A stretch of 64,000 nt of DNA, from positions 1 through 64,000 of IMG/VR virus record IMGVR_UViG_3300027831_000001; one strand, 5' to 3'. Source of the stretch: a virus. The notes below the pieces were generated by a model, which saw only the letters and a program-made list of their open reading frames with translations, did no database searches and was not told the DNA's origin. This document shows, in pieces, positions 14,815 to 20,995 of the stretch (position 1 is its first letter; each line of letters starts with the position of its first letter). The position numbers were made by a program, and so were the translations under genes.

Positions 14815-15313
14815 CCTCGCCCGCTTGCTCGCCCGTCTGCCCCGCGTGGGCGAGGTCACGGCCGCTCGGCTCGCCGCTGCCATCGGGGCCCAGCCGGAGG
14901 ACTACCGGCGAGCCCTGGCCTGCGCGGTGGAGCAAGAGGCCCAGGTCCTACGGTGCTCGATCTGTGGCGACGACGTGGACGGCCCGACCTGTGGGTGCGA
15001 GCGCGGACCGGCCGAGACGATCCTGGTCGTCACGACGCCGGCCGCTCGCCGCTCGATCACCCGGGCTTGGCCCGGCCGTTACCACGTGCTGGGCGGGCTC
15101 GGTCTGGCGGCCGTCCCGGGCACCCGTGCGCTCCTGGAGCGGTGCCGCGACGGGCAGGTGCGCGACGTCGTGCTGGCCCTGGGCGGCTCGCCCGAGGCAC
15201 GGGAGACCGACGCCACGCTGGCCCGGGTCCTAGGCCCCGTGGGGCCCACCGGCGGCCCCTCTAGCCTCCGAGCGTGGCGGCCCTCCGACAGTACGACCGC
15301 GGGGTCGGGCTGA
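14804..15313 (+). CDS. RecR-like recombination mediator
   Basis: 169 residues with RecR architecture in order. A helix-hairpin-helix comes first (Leu-Ala-Arg-Leu-Pro-Arg-Val-Gly, residues 9-16). A four-Cys zinc motif follows (Cys-Ser-Ile-Cys-Gly ... Cys-Gly-Cys, 51-65). A Toprim-like domain at about 72-147 includes the hallmark Tyr-His-Val-Leu-Gly-Gly (93-98). Bacterial RecR is about 200 residues, so this one is shorter at the C-terminus. The first Toprim acidic position, normally Glu, is Thr-Thr here (Leu-Val-Val-Thr-Thr-Pro). RecR loads RecA on gapped DNA with RecO/RecF. In a phage it may aid repair or dampen host recombination. The 3' end overlaps the hub gene by 40 nt. Confidence 0.75.
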   Translation: MADSLARLLARLPRVGEVTAARLAAAIGAQPEDYRRALACAVEQEAQVLRCSICGDDVDGPTCGCERGPAETILVVTTPAARRSITRAWPGRYHVLGGLGLAAVPGTRALLERCRDGQVRDVVLALGGSPEARETDATLARVLGPVGPTGGPSSLRAWRPSDSTTAGSG

Positions 15314-16269
15314 CCGTCTACCCGCCGCAGGACCTGGGCGGAGCTGCCACGCCGCCGATCGTGATCAATGCCCGGCCACCACTGCCGGGCGTGCCAGCCG
15401 AGCCCCAGCTGTGGATCCAGGCCAGCGTGACCAACACGCTCAGCCCGGCGCCCAAAACGGCCACGATCCGGATCCTGGGCCTCTCGCAGACGACCCGGGA
15501 CACGATCGCCGGCACGGTGCGATCGGTCGCGCAGTGGCTCCCGCCGCAAGCGGTCGTCAATGTGGACGGCGTGCTGCGCCCTGGCGGCCAGATCGTGACG
15601 TCCACGCTGGCCGGCATGGCGGCCGTGATCCTGGAGGCCGGCTGGGGCGGCGCGCTGCAAGAGGTCTTCCGCGGGACGGCCACGAGCGTGCGATCGCGAC
15701 GGCAGGGGCCCGACTGGATCACGGAGATCCAGGCCACCGATGGCGGGTTCCAGTTGGCCAAGGCCGTGGCGTCAAAGCAGTTCGCGCCCGGCACGACCAG
15801 CGGGGCCGTCCTGGCCTACCTGGCCACCACGCTGGGCCTCGATCTCGCGCCGACCCAGGGACTCGCCGCGCTCCAGGGATTTGTGCTCGTCGGGGGCCTG
15901 TCGTGCGTTGGCGACTGTGCGGCCGCGATCCAAGACATGTGCGACGCCCTCCGGCTCTTGTGGTGGGTGGAGGACGGCCAGATCTGGATCCTGGGCGAGG
16001 GCGAGAGCCTGCCGGGCCAGCCACTCGTCGTGTCGCCCGAGCCGCTGCCCAACGCGATTCGGCTCTACCAAGAGGCCGAGCCGATCGACGGCCAGGGCCT
16101 GCGGATCCGGTGCGCCCTGGCCAGCGCGCTGCGGTGCGGGCACTTGGTCGCGCTGGCGTCCAGCGAGCAACGAGGGACCTACCGCGTGGAGGCCGTCGAG
16201 CACGCGATCGACAACCGCAGCGGCGACATGGCCAGCGCCGCGGTGCTGCGGTTGTCGAGCCCGATCTAG
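15274..16269 (+). CDS. Baseplate hub protein (late control D / Mu gp44 type)
   Basis: 331 residues, GTG start 6 nt after TAGCCT inside the end of the RecR-like gene. The sequence (Leu-Ser-Gln-Thr-Thr-Arg-Asp-Thr-Ile ... Val-Phe-Arg-Gly-Thr-Ala ... Ile-Thr-Glu-Ile-Gln-Ala-Thr-Asp-Gly-Gly) and a C-terminal domain binding the spike fit hub proteins of simple contractile tails. Placement before the spike, gp25 and J genes supports this. It ends in a CTAG shared with the converging minus gene. Confidence 0.65.
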   Translation: MAALRQYDRGVGLTVYPPQDLGGAATPPIVINARPPLPGVPAEPQLWIQASVTNTLSPAPKTATIRILGLSQTTRDTIAGTVRSVAQWLPPQAVVNVDGVLRPGGQIVTSTLAGMAAVILEAGWGGALQEVFRGTATSVRSRRQGPDWITEIQATDGGFQLAKAVASKQFAPGTTSGAVLAYLATTLGLDLAPTQGLAALQGFVLVGGLSCVGDCAAAIQDMCDALRLLWWVEDGQIWILGEGESLPGQPLVVSPEPLPNAIRLYQEAEPIDGQGLRIRCALASALRCGHLVALASSEQRGTYRVEAVEHAIDNRSGDMASAAVLRLSSPI

Positions 16270-16670
16270 TCCTCCCACTCGTCGGTGTCCGACGGGAGCG
16301 GCACGTCAAGTGCCGCGAGCTCCGTTTCCTCCAAAGCCTGGAGCGTGACGTCGGCGTCGAGCGGGCAGGGCACCGGCGTGGTGGCCGGCAGCAGGACTTC
16401 GTAGACGCAGCCGTCGACCGCAAGCGCGTAGCATCCGGGCTCGCCGGCTACCGCACGCGAGCGCGGGCCGCCCAACCCGCCGCCGCCACGCAGGCGGTAG
16501 GTGTGTCCGTCGATGTCGACGGACGCGGCCCAGCCACTGCCCATGTAGCCGGTGTACCCGCGCAAGGCGGCGCGCAGTGGTGCCGGGCCATCGACGTCGC
16601 GCCACGAGATGGGCCGGAACGCCGAACGAACCGCAAGAGGAGCAGGGGATGGGATCGTGAATCTGGACAT
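16266..16670 (-). CDS. Unrecognised protein, 134 aa, second gene of an early-type pair
   Basis: ATG at 16670 is preceded by a long hairpin, as in the early pairs. The protein is beta-rich (Trp-Ala-Ala-Ser-Val-Asp-Ile-Asp-Gly-His-Thr-Tyr-Arg-Leu) with a Gly-rich turn at about 78-85 and an acidic C-terminus. Not recognised. It shares a CTAG stop region with the hub gene. Confidence 0.65.
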   Translation of the reverse strand: MSRFTIPSPAPLAVRSAFRPISWRDVDGPAPLRAALRGYTGYMGSGWAASVDIDGHTYRLRGGGGLGGPRSRAVAGEPGCYALAVDGCVYEVLLPATTPVPCPLDADVTLQALEETELAALDVPLPSDTDEWED

Positions 16671-16681
16671 GGCACCCCGAA

Positions 16682-16720
16682 AGCCCGCCCCTCGACTGGG
16701 AAGAGTCGAGGGAGCGGGCT
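16682..16720 (-). promoter_or_regulatory. Intercistronic hairpin before an ATG start
   Basis: Strong stem: AGCCCGC plus CCCTCGACT pairs with AGTCGAGGG plus GCGGGCT, one bulge, 6-nt loop. It ends about 11 nt before ATG 16670. Longest member of the hairpin class. Confidence 0.7.
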
Positions 16721-16741
16721 GGGGTGCCGGCCACGATGCGG

Positions 16742-16981
16742 CTAGGCGAGGGCGCCAAGCCCTCGTGCAGTGATGAGCACGCGCTGCTGCGCCCCCGAGG
16801 GGACGAGCCGCAGCAGCCCGCGGCGGGCGAGCCGGTGGACCCGGGCATACCCGGCCGCGTGCCCGCGGTCGCACCCGTCGACGCGGCGGACAATCTCGAG
16901 GATGCTCGCCGCGCCTGCAATCGGGCGAGCGGCGAGGTAGAGCAACACGGCGGACTGCTTGGGGGAGGTTCGGGTGCTCAC
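16742..16981 (-). CDS. Small winged-helix-like protein, 79 aa
   Basis: GTG at 16981, 7 nt after TAGCTT. The order helix (Lys-Gln-Ser-Ala-Val-Leu-Leu-Tyr-Leu-Ala), helix (Ala-Ser-Ile-Leu-Glu-Ile-Val-Arg-Arg-Val), helix (Tyr-Ala-Arg-Val-His-Arg-Leu-Ala-Arg-Arg-Gly-Leu), strand-turn-strand (Leu-Arg-Leu-Val ... Arg-Val-Leu-Ile-Thr) matches a winged helix. It is probably a small DNA-binding regulator; the family is not named. Confidence 0.6.
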   Translation of the reverse strand: MSTRTSPKQSAVLLYLAARPIAGAASILEIVRRVDGCDRGHAAGYARVHRLARRGLLRLVPSGAQQRVLITARGLGALA

Positions 16982-16988
16982 AAGAACT

Positions 16989-17017
16989 AAGCTAATACAC
17001 GCGCGGCCGTCCGTCAA
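16989..17017 (-). promoter_or_regulatory. Class A early promoter, near-consensus
   Basis: TTGACG (17017-17012), 17-nt spacer, TAGCTT (16994-16989), 7 nt to GTG 16981, with the full upstream box CGTGTCGCTTTTCGG. It shows that the early promoter class is also placed inside the tail module. Confidence 0.85.
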
Positions 17018-17054
17018 CCGAAAAGCGACACGACCCGCGGGACCCCAACCCGAT

Positions 17055-17399
17055 CTAGCCGGACAGCGAGGCGATGCGACCAGCGATCGCCCGTGCCCGT
17101 TTGGCGTCTTCTCGCATGGACGCCGCCCGCTCGTCCATCGCCCTGGCTTCGGCCTGCACCGCAGCGACGACGGCCGCGCGCGCCGCAGGATCGGTCTTGT
17201 AGCTCAGCCGCGGGGCCCGGCGCTCGATCACCGTTCCGCAGCGGAGCCACCGAGCGTGGCAGGTGAGGCACTCGCGGGCGTCGATCCTCACCACCTCGTA
17301 GTCGTCGGGCGCGTCGAAGCCGACGTAATGCCCACGCTCCACGCCCTTGGCGCGGCCGCACGCGGGGCACTTGAGGTAGCTCGCTCGTCCGCCGCTCAT
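17055..17399 (-). CDS. Zinc-ribbon protein, 114 aa
   Basis: Two Cys pairs, Cys-Pro-Ala-Cys-Gly (about 11-15) and Cys-Leu-Thr-Cys-His (about 44-48), form a probable zinc ribbon. A C-terminal Ala/Arg/Glu-rich coiled helix follows. ATG 17399 overlaps the upstream stop (ATGA). Last gene of a four-gene early operon. Role unknown, probably nucleic-acid or protein binding. Confidence 0.65.
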   Translation of the reverse strand: MSGGRASYLKCPACGRAKGVERGHYVGFDAPDDYEVVRIDARECLTCHARWLRCGTVIERRAPRLSYKTDPAARAAVVAAVQAEARAMDERAASMREDAKRARAIAGRIASLSG

Positions 17400-17560
17400 G
17401 GTTCACCTCGTCTCGGAAGCGGACGGTCCGGCACATGGCCGCGGCCGCTGCACGGCTCGCACCCGCCCGGCTCCACGCCGTAGCCATCGCCACCGCAAGC
17501 GGGGCAGACCACGCGGCCACGCGGCGGCGCGGCGTCGGGGGTCTCGCGGCGGCGGGTCAT
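17396..17560 (-). CDS. Small zinc-finger protein, 54 aa
   Basis: Contains Cys-Pro-Ala-Cys-Gly-Gly-Asp-Gly and Cys-Glu-Pro-Cys-Ser-Gly-Arg-Gly, the CxxCxGxG pattern of DnaJ-type zinc fingers. ATG 17560 and the stop at 17396 both overlap neighbours as ATGA, supporting translation. Confidence 0.65.
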   Translation of the reverse strand: MTRRRETPDAAPPRGRVVCPACGGDGYGVEPGGCEPCSGRGHVPDRPLPRRGEP

Positions 17561-17718
17561 GGCCCCACCGTGCTCGGGGCGATGTCCTCGCCACACGCCT
17601 CGCAATAGGAGCCATCGGTGGCCGGGGTGCAGTCGTCGCAGCCACACGGGCCAAGGGGCTCCGGGTCGCGCGGGTATGCCTGCCAGTCGCCTGGGAGCGT
17701 GCCGTTGTCGGTGCTCAT
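17557..17718 (-). CDS. Small Cys-rich protein, 53 aa
   Basis: A short gene from ATG 17718 (Met-Ser-Thr-Asp-Asn-Gly-Thr) to TGA 17557, with ATGA overlaps at both ends. Cys pattern Cys-Gly-Cys-Asp-Asp-Cys followed by Cys-Glu-Ala-Cys-Gly predicts a treble-clef or ribbon zinc site. Third Cys-rich member of this operon. Function unknown. Confidence 0.6.
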   Translation of the reverse strand: MSTDNGTLPGDWQAYPRDPEPLGPCGCDDCTPATDGSYCEACGEDIAPSTVGP

Positions 17719-17947
17719 GGTGTCTCCGTGAGAGCGCGGCGAAGCGCTTCGGTGTCGCTGGTCGGGACGTTGCGGAAGTCCTGGGCCTTGCGGTCCAGGA
17801 CGCGGTAGAGGCTCACGCTCCGCGGCCCCACGGTGGCCCGGCGGTCGGTGCCCGGAAGCTCGAAACGAGCGCGGCCTGCTGTAGCTCGCGCACGGTGTCG
17901 AGGGTGTGGAGTTGCTGAATGGCCAGCGGGCGGGTTGCGGTGTTCAC
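17715..17947 (-). pseudogene. First gene of the early zinc-protein operon, frameshifted
   Basis: GTG 17947 is 7 nt after TAGCTT, and the gene begins Val-Asn-Thr-Ala-Thr. The start frame stops after 44 codons. The better coding continuation (Arg-Phe-Glu-Leu-Pro-Gly-Thr-Asp-Arg-Arg-Ala-Thr-Val ... Arg-Ala-Leu-Thr-Glu-Thr-Pro) is in another frame ending at 17715 with ATGA. Length is two bases over a multiple of three. Dropping one GC in GCCGCGCTCG near 17870 would give a clean 76-residue protein. Confidence 0.6.
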
Positions 17948-17954
17948 AAGAATC

Positions 17955-17983
17955 AAGCTAGTACGAACGCGGCATCCGGTCAA
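17955..17983 (-). promoter_or_regulatory. Class A early promoter, near-consensus
   Basis: TTGACC (17983-17978), 17-nt spacer, TAGCTT (17960-17955), 7 nt to GTG 17947. The upstream box is ATGTCGCTTTTCGG. The further GGCTATCTTCG is the complement of the class C signal of the divergent amidase gene, as at 4142. Confidence 0.85.
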
Positions 17984-18021
17984 CCGAAAAGCGACATGAC
18001 CCCGAAGATAGCCTCCCAGGC

Positions 18022-18702
18022 ATGTCCCGCCGCCGCCGCGAGCAACCCGAGCCGCCCGAGCAAGACCAGCCCCCGGAGCCCACGCCGGACGACCTGCCGA
18101 CCGTGGAGGTCATGCCGGCCACGCTGGTGCAGCCGGACGTCTTGCCGCCCGCCGCGATCGCTCGCCTGCTCGGCCGCCGCGACGTCGGGCTCCCGGAGCC
18201 CCGCGTGTCGGCTCGCCTGCCCCGGCGCGCCGGCATCGTGCTGCACTGCACGGCCAGCGTCCGGCCAACCTCGCCCGAGCACGCCCTGGAGCGGGTCCGC
18301 AAGATCCACCGGGTCCACACGGCGCCGCGCCGCATGGTGGAGGTGACGGACGAGCGCGGCACCCGGATGGTCAACAAGGGCGGGCGCGGCTGGCCAGCGG
18401 CCGGGTACCACTGGGCCGTGGATGAATGGGGCAACATCTACCAGCTGCTCGGCTGGGGCTTGCTCGGGCGTCATTGCAAGACGGCCCCACCGTCGCTCAA
18501 CATGAGCACCCACGGGATCGTGCTCTTGGGCAAGGGCCTGGAGACCACGGAGGCCGAGCGCGCGGCCGTGCGGTGGCTGGTCGAGGACGCAGAGCAGCGC
18601 TTTGGCCCGCAGTGGGTGATCGGGCATGGCGAGGTGAGCGAGAAGGAATGCCCGGGCCCGGCCGGGCGCGCGCTGGTCCAGGCCCTGGCACGGCCCCGCT
18701 AG
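18022..18702 (+). CDS. N-acetylmuramoyl-L-alanine amidase (endolysin)
   Basis: 226 residues. The N-terminal 60 are Pro/Glu-rich. The amidase_2/PGRP fold follows: Gly-Ile-Val-Leu-His-Cys-Thr (first zinc His near 75), Ala-Gly-Tyr-His-Trp-Ala-Val-Asp, Gly-Ile-Val-Leu-Leu-Gly, and a last ligand region Val-Ile-Gly-His-Gly-Glu-Val ... Glu-Cys-Pro-Gly-Pro. It cleaves the amide bond between muramic acid and the stem peptide. Start 7 nt after TAGCCT (class C). No signal peptide is evident, so it needs a holin. It is far from the holin-like genes at 38547; a virion-associated role is also possible because it sits among baseplate genes. Confidence 0.8.
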   Translation: MSRRRREQPEPPEQDQPPEPTPDDLPTVEVMPATLVQPDVLPPAAIARLLGRRDVGLPEPRVSARLPRRAGIVLHCTASVRPTSPEHALERVRKIHRVHTAPRRMVEVTDERGTRMVNKGGRGWPAAGYHWAVDEWGNIYQLLGWGLLGRHCKTAPPSLNMSTHGIVLLGKGLETTEAERAAVRWLVEDAEQRFGPQWVIGHGEVSEKECPGPAGRALVQALARPR

Positions 18703-19046
18703 GGCTGGTATCCGCCCGACTTCCAGGCCACACGGGCAACCTCGGCCGCCACGGCGGACCCGAAGCGGAGCGCCCACACGGCCTCACGCTCGAAACACGG
18801 CCATTCGACATCAAGCCCCACGACCCCGTGGGCGAGCTCGTGCAGCGTGGCCTCCACGTCCCCGACGGTTTCGATCGTCTCCGCGTGGACCAGCAATGTG
18901 CCGTCACGCCCGCGGCATAGCTGGGCCCCCAGCGGGGCATCGCCCAGCGGGCGCGCTCCCTTGGGCCGCGCGCCTACCACGACCGGGATACCAAGCTCGT
19001 GCCCCAGGTCTTGCAGGCGCTCCCGGTGATCGTCGATTGTGCTCAT
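18699..19046 (-). CDS. Small HExxH metalloprotease-like protein, 115 aa
   Basis: Contains Thr-Leu-His-Glu-Leu-Ala-His-Gly (about 75-82), a zincin HExxH motif, followed about 14 residues later by Glu-Arg-Glu-Ala-Val-Trp, which could supply the third ligand. This resembles minimal IrrE/ImmA-type domains. ATG 19046 lies 7 nt after TAGGTG (class B). It may cleave a repressor or host protein; activity is unproven. It ends on a CTAG shared with the amidase stop. Confidence 0.65.
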   Translation of the reverse strand: MSTIDDHRERLQDLGHELGIPVVVGARPKGARPLGDAPLGAQLCRGRDGTLLVHAETIETVGDVEATLHELAHGVVGLDVEWPCFEREAVWALRFGSAVAAEVARVAWKSGGYQP

Positions 19047-19085
19047 GTCTACACACCTAGCACGGCGACCCGCTACCCTGCAAGC

Positions 19086-19868
19086 ATGCCTACCGCGCGC
19101 GCTATCGACGAGCCCGGGCCGCTGGACGTGCGAGCCTCGCTGATCCGCGGCGCCCTGGAGGCCATCACGGGGATCCGGGTGGCCAAGGTCCTGGCCTGGC
19201 ACCCCGACCAGACGGCCGACCTCCAACTCGTGCGGCGGCGGCGGTTCTTCGCCGGGCGTGGCCGCGCCGGCACGATCGTGGACGAGCAGCCCCTACCCAG
19301 GGTGCCCGTGGGTTGGTGGCGTTTCGGCCGGATGCTCCTGGCCGGCGAACTGGAGGCCGGCGACGAAGTGATCGTGGTCGGCCTCGCCCGCGAGTTCCGG
19401 CAGTGGTGGACGACCGGGCAAGCGTTCGACCCGAGCAGCGAGGCCATGCACAGCGGCCGCGATGTCTTCTGCCTGCCGTGGCTCTCCTCGCTGGCCCGCC
19501 CCATGGTGGCCCGAGCCGCGCGCACGTTCTACATGGGGCGCGAGGACGGTACGGCATCGGTCTCGATCCCCATGGACGTGCCGGCCCGGATCGTGATCGA
19601 TGGGGGACCGGCCGGCATCGTCCTGGGAGCAACGGCCGCCTCGCCCGTGGTGCTCTACACGCCGCACGCGGCCGCGATCGCCTCGTTCGTGGGCACGATG
19701 TCCACCGCGTTCACGACGTGGGCCACGGCCGCCGGCCCGCCGCCCTTCGCCGGAAACCTCCCGGCCGTGTCGGGCGCCTACATCACAAGCCTGGCCGGTG
19801 CCATCACGGCGCTGGGGGTCTCCGTCGCCCTGCCCGCGATGGCCACGACCAAGACGGTGGCCGAGTAG
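19086..19868 (+). CDS. Baseplate central spike protein (Gp138 N-terminal type)
   Basis: 260 residues, ATG 6 nt after TACCCT. The middle (Pro-Val-Gly-Trp-Trp-Arg-Phe ... Gly-Asp-Glu-Val-Ile-Val-Val-Gly-Leu-Ala-Arg ... Trp-Trp-Thr-Thr-Gly ... Asp-Val-Phe-Cys-Leu-Pro-Trp) matches the OB-fold N-terminal domain of Gp138/Mu gp45-type spikes. The C-terminal region is repetitive and beta-prone. The trimer would form the membrane-piercing tip. Confidence 0.65.
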   Translation: MPTARAIDEPGPLDVRASLIRGALEAITGIRVAKVLAWHPDQTADLQLVRRRRFFAGRGRAGTIVDEQPLPRVPVGWWRFGRMLLAGELEAGDEVIVVGLAREFRQWWTTGQAFDPSSEAMHSGRDVFCLPWLSSLARPMVARAARTFYMGREDGTASVSIPMDVPARIVIDGGPAGIVLGATAASPVVLYTPHAAAIASFVGTMSTAFTTWATAAGPPPFAGNLPAVSGAYITSLAGAITALGVSVALPAMATTKTVAE

Positions 19869-20354
19869 CTACCCCTGGGGCGTGAGCGGCTGCGCCAGGA
19901 TGACCTCGCCCGAGCGGCGCGGCCTCGCGTCGGCCACCAAGCCCCACCGCTCGCGGGTGGCCAGCCACGTCGTGAAGGCCTGGGAGTCCTCCGTGGTCGC
20001 GGGGCCGACCGAGGCCGGTGCTCCGCGGCGCCGGTCTAGGCCTACGATGGTGCGCCGCTCGGCCGGCGTGCGGATGAGCCGGCCGCCGGTCAACCGGGCC
20101 CACGTGCGCAGCTGCTGCCGGCGACGCGGCGAGCGGAGTTGACGGGAGCGGCGGGGGCGGATCGCGGCCAGGTAGGCGCGCAGGGTCTCCATGGCGTGGC
20201 GGAACATCAAGCCGGGTGGGAGACAGGGCAAGCCCTCGACCCGCTCCAGCGCGCGCGGGTCCAGCACGGTGGCTCGCGGCAGGTTGGGCGGGATGGAGTC
20301 CACCAAGGCCTGGACGTCGGCCAGGATCTCGTCGTTCGTTCGGGTGTCACTCAT
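19869..20354 (-). CDS. Unrecognised basic protein, 161 aa
   Basis: ATG 20354 (Met-Ser-Asp-Thr-Arg-Thr) is 7 nt after TAGCGT (class B). The N-terminal third is acidic helix. The middle is very Arg-rich (Arg-Pro-Arg-Arg-Ser-Arg and Arg-Arg-Arg) and may bind nucleic acid. Its stop abuts the spike gene stop on the other strand. No domain recognised. Confidence 0.6.
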   Translation of the reverse strand: MSDTRTNDEILADVQALVDSIPPNLPRATVLDPRALERVEGLPCLPPGLMFRHAMETLRAYLAAIRPRRSRQLRSPRRRQQLRTWARLTGGRLIRTPAERRTIVGLDRRRGAPASVGPATTEDSQAFTTWLATRERWGLVADARPRRSGEVILAQPLTPQG

Positions 20355-20397
20355 GGCCGCCACGCTAGCACACGCGACGCCGCCCTACCATCCCACC

Positions 20398-20772
20398 ATG
20401 CCTTCAACCTGGGCCGTCGATCCCACGACGCTTGATCTTGTGCTCGACGACCAGGGCTTCACGCTCGTCGATGGCATCGAGGCCATCGAGCAGGACCTGC
20501 GGCTATACCTGGGGCTCCGGCAGGGCGAGATCCCAACGCGCCTGGATCTTGGCATCCCGTGGGGCCCGTTGCTCGAGAGCGGCGCGAGCCCGGGCGTGCT
20601 GGCTCAGGTCGTGGGAGAGCGCGGCGTCTTGTCGCGCCCCGGCATCGTGGCCCAGCAGACCACGGTGGAGATCGAGGACCGCACGGCGACGGTGAGCTAC
20701 GCGGCCCAGGCGAGCCTGGCCGACCAGCGACGACGAGCTGCACTGCGCGGCTCGATCACGATCCTGGTGTAG
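20398..20772 (+). CDS. Baseplate wedge protein, gp25 / Mu gp46 type
   Basis: 124 residues. Start 6 nt after TACCAT. Ala-Ile-Glu-Gln-Asp-Leu-Arg-Leu-Tyr-Leu-Gly-Leu-Arg-Gln-Gly-Glu-Ile-Pro-Thr-Arg followed by Leu-Gly-Ile-Pro-Trp is characteristic of the gp25/Mu gp46 family, which joins sheath to wedge. Located between spike and J genes, as usual. Confidence 0.8.
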   Translation: MPSTWAVDPTTLDLVLDDQGFTLVDGIEAIEQDLRLYLGLRQGEIPTRLDLGIPWGPLLESGASPGVLAQVVGERGVLSRPGIVAQQTTVEIEDRTATVSYAAQASLADQRRRAALRGSITILV

Positions 20773-20782
20773 CCTTCGGGCC

Positions 20783-20986
20783 ATGCAAACCGACTCGCTC
20801 TCGATGGCCTTCGCTGACGCATCTCGCCTGGAAGCCCTGAGCCCCGGGGACAGCACGGTCGTGCTCGTGCTCGACGGCCAGCACGGTGGCGCGCCGGCCA
20901 CGATCACCATCGTGGCCACGCCGGCCGAGATCCTGGAGGCCATCACGGCCATGGCCCAGCAGGCCCGCGCGGCGCTCCTGCCCTAG
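20783..20986 (+). CDS. Small baseplate-module protein, 67 aa
   Basis: Start 7 nt after TAGCCT, where TAG is the stop of the gp25-like gene. Two beta-like stretches (Ser-Thr-Val-Val-Leu-Val-Leu-Asp and Ala-Thr-Ile-Thr-Ile-Val) are followed by a helix of Ala. The class C start and neighbours suggest a structural or assembly role. Unrecognised. Confidence 0.6.
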   Translation: MQTDSLSMAFADASRLEALSPGDSTVVLVLDGQHGGAPATITIVATPAEILEAITAMAQQARAALLP

Positions 20987-20995
20987 CCTCCCGCC

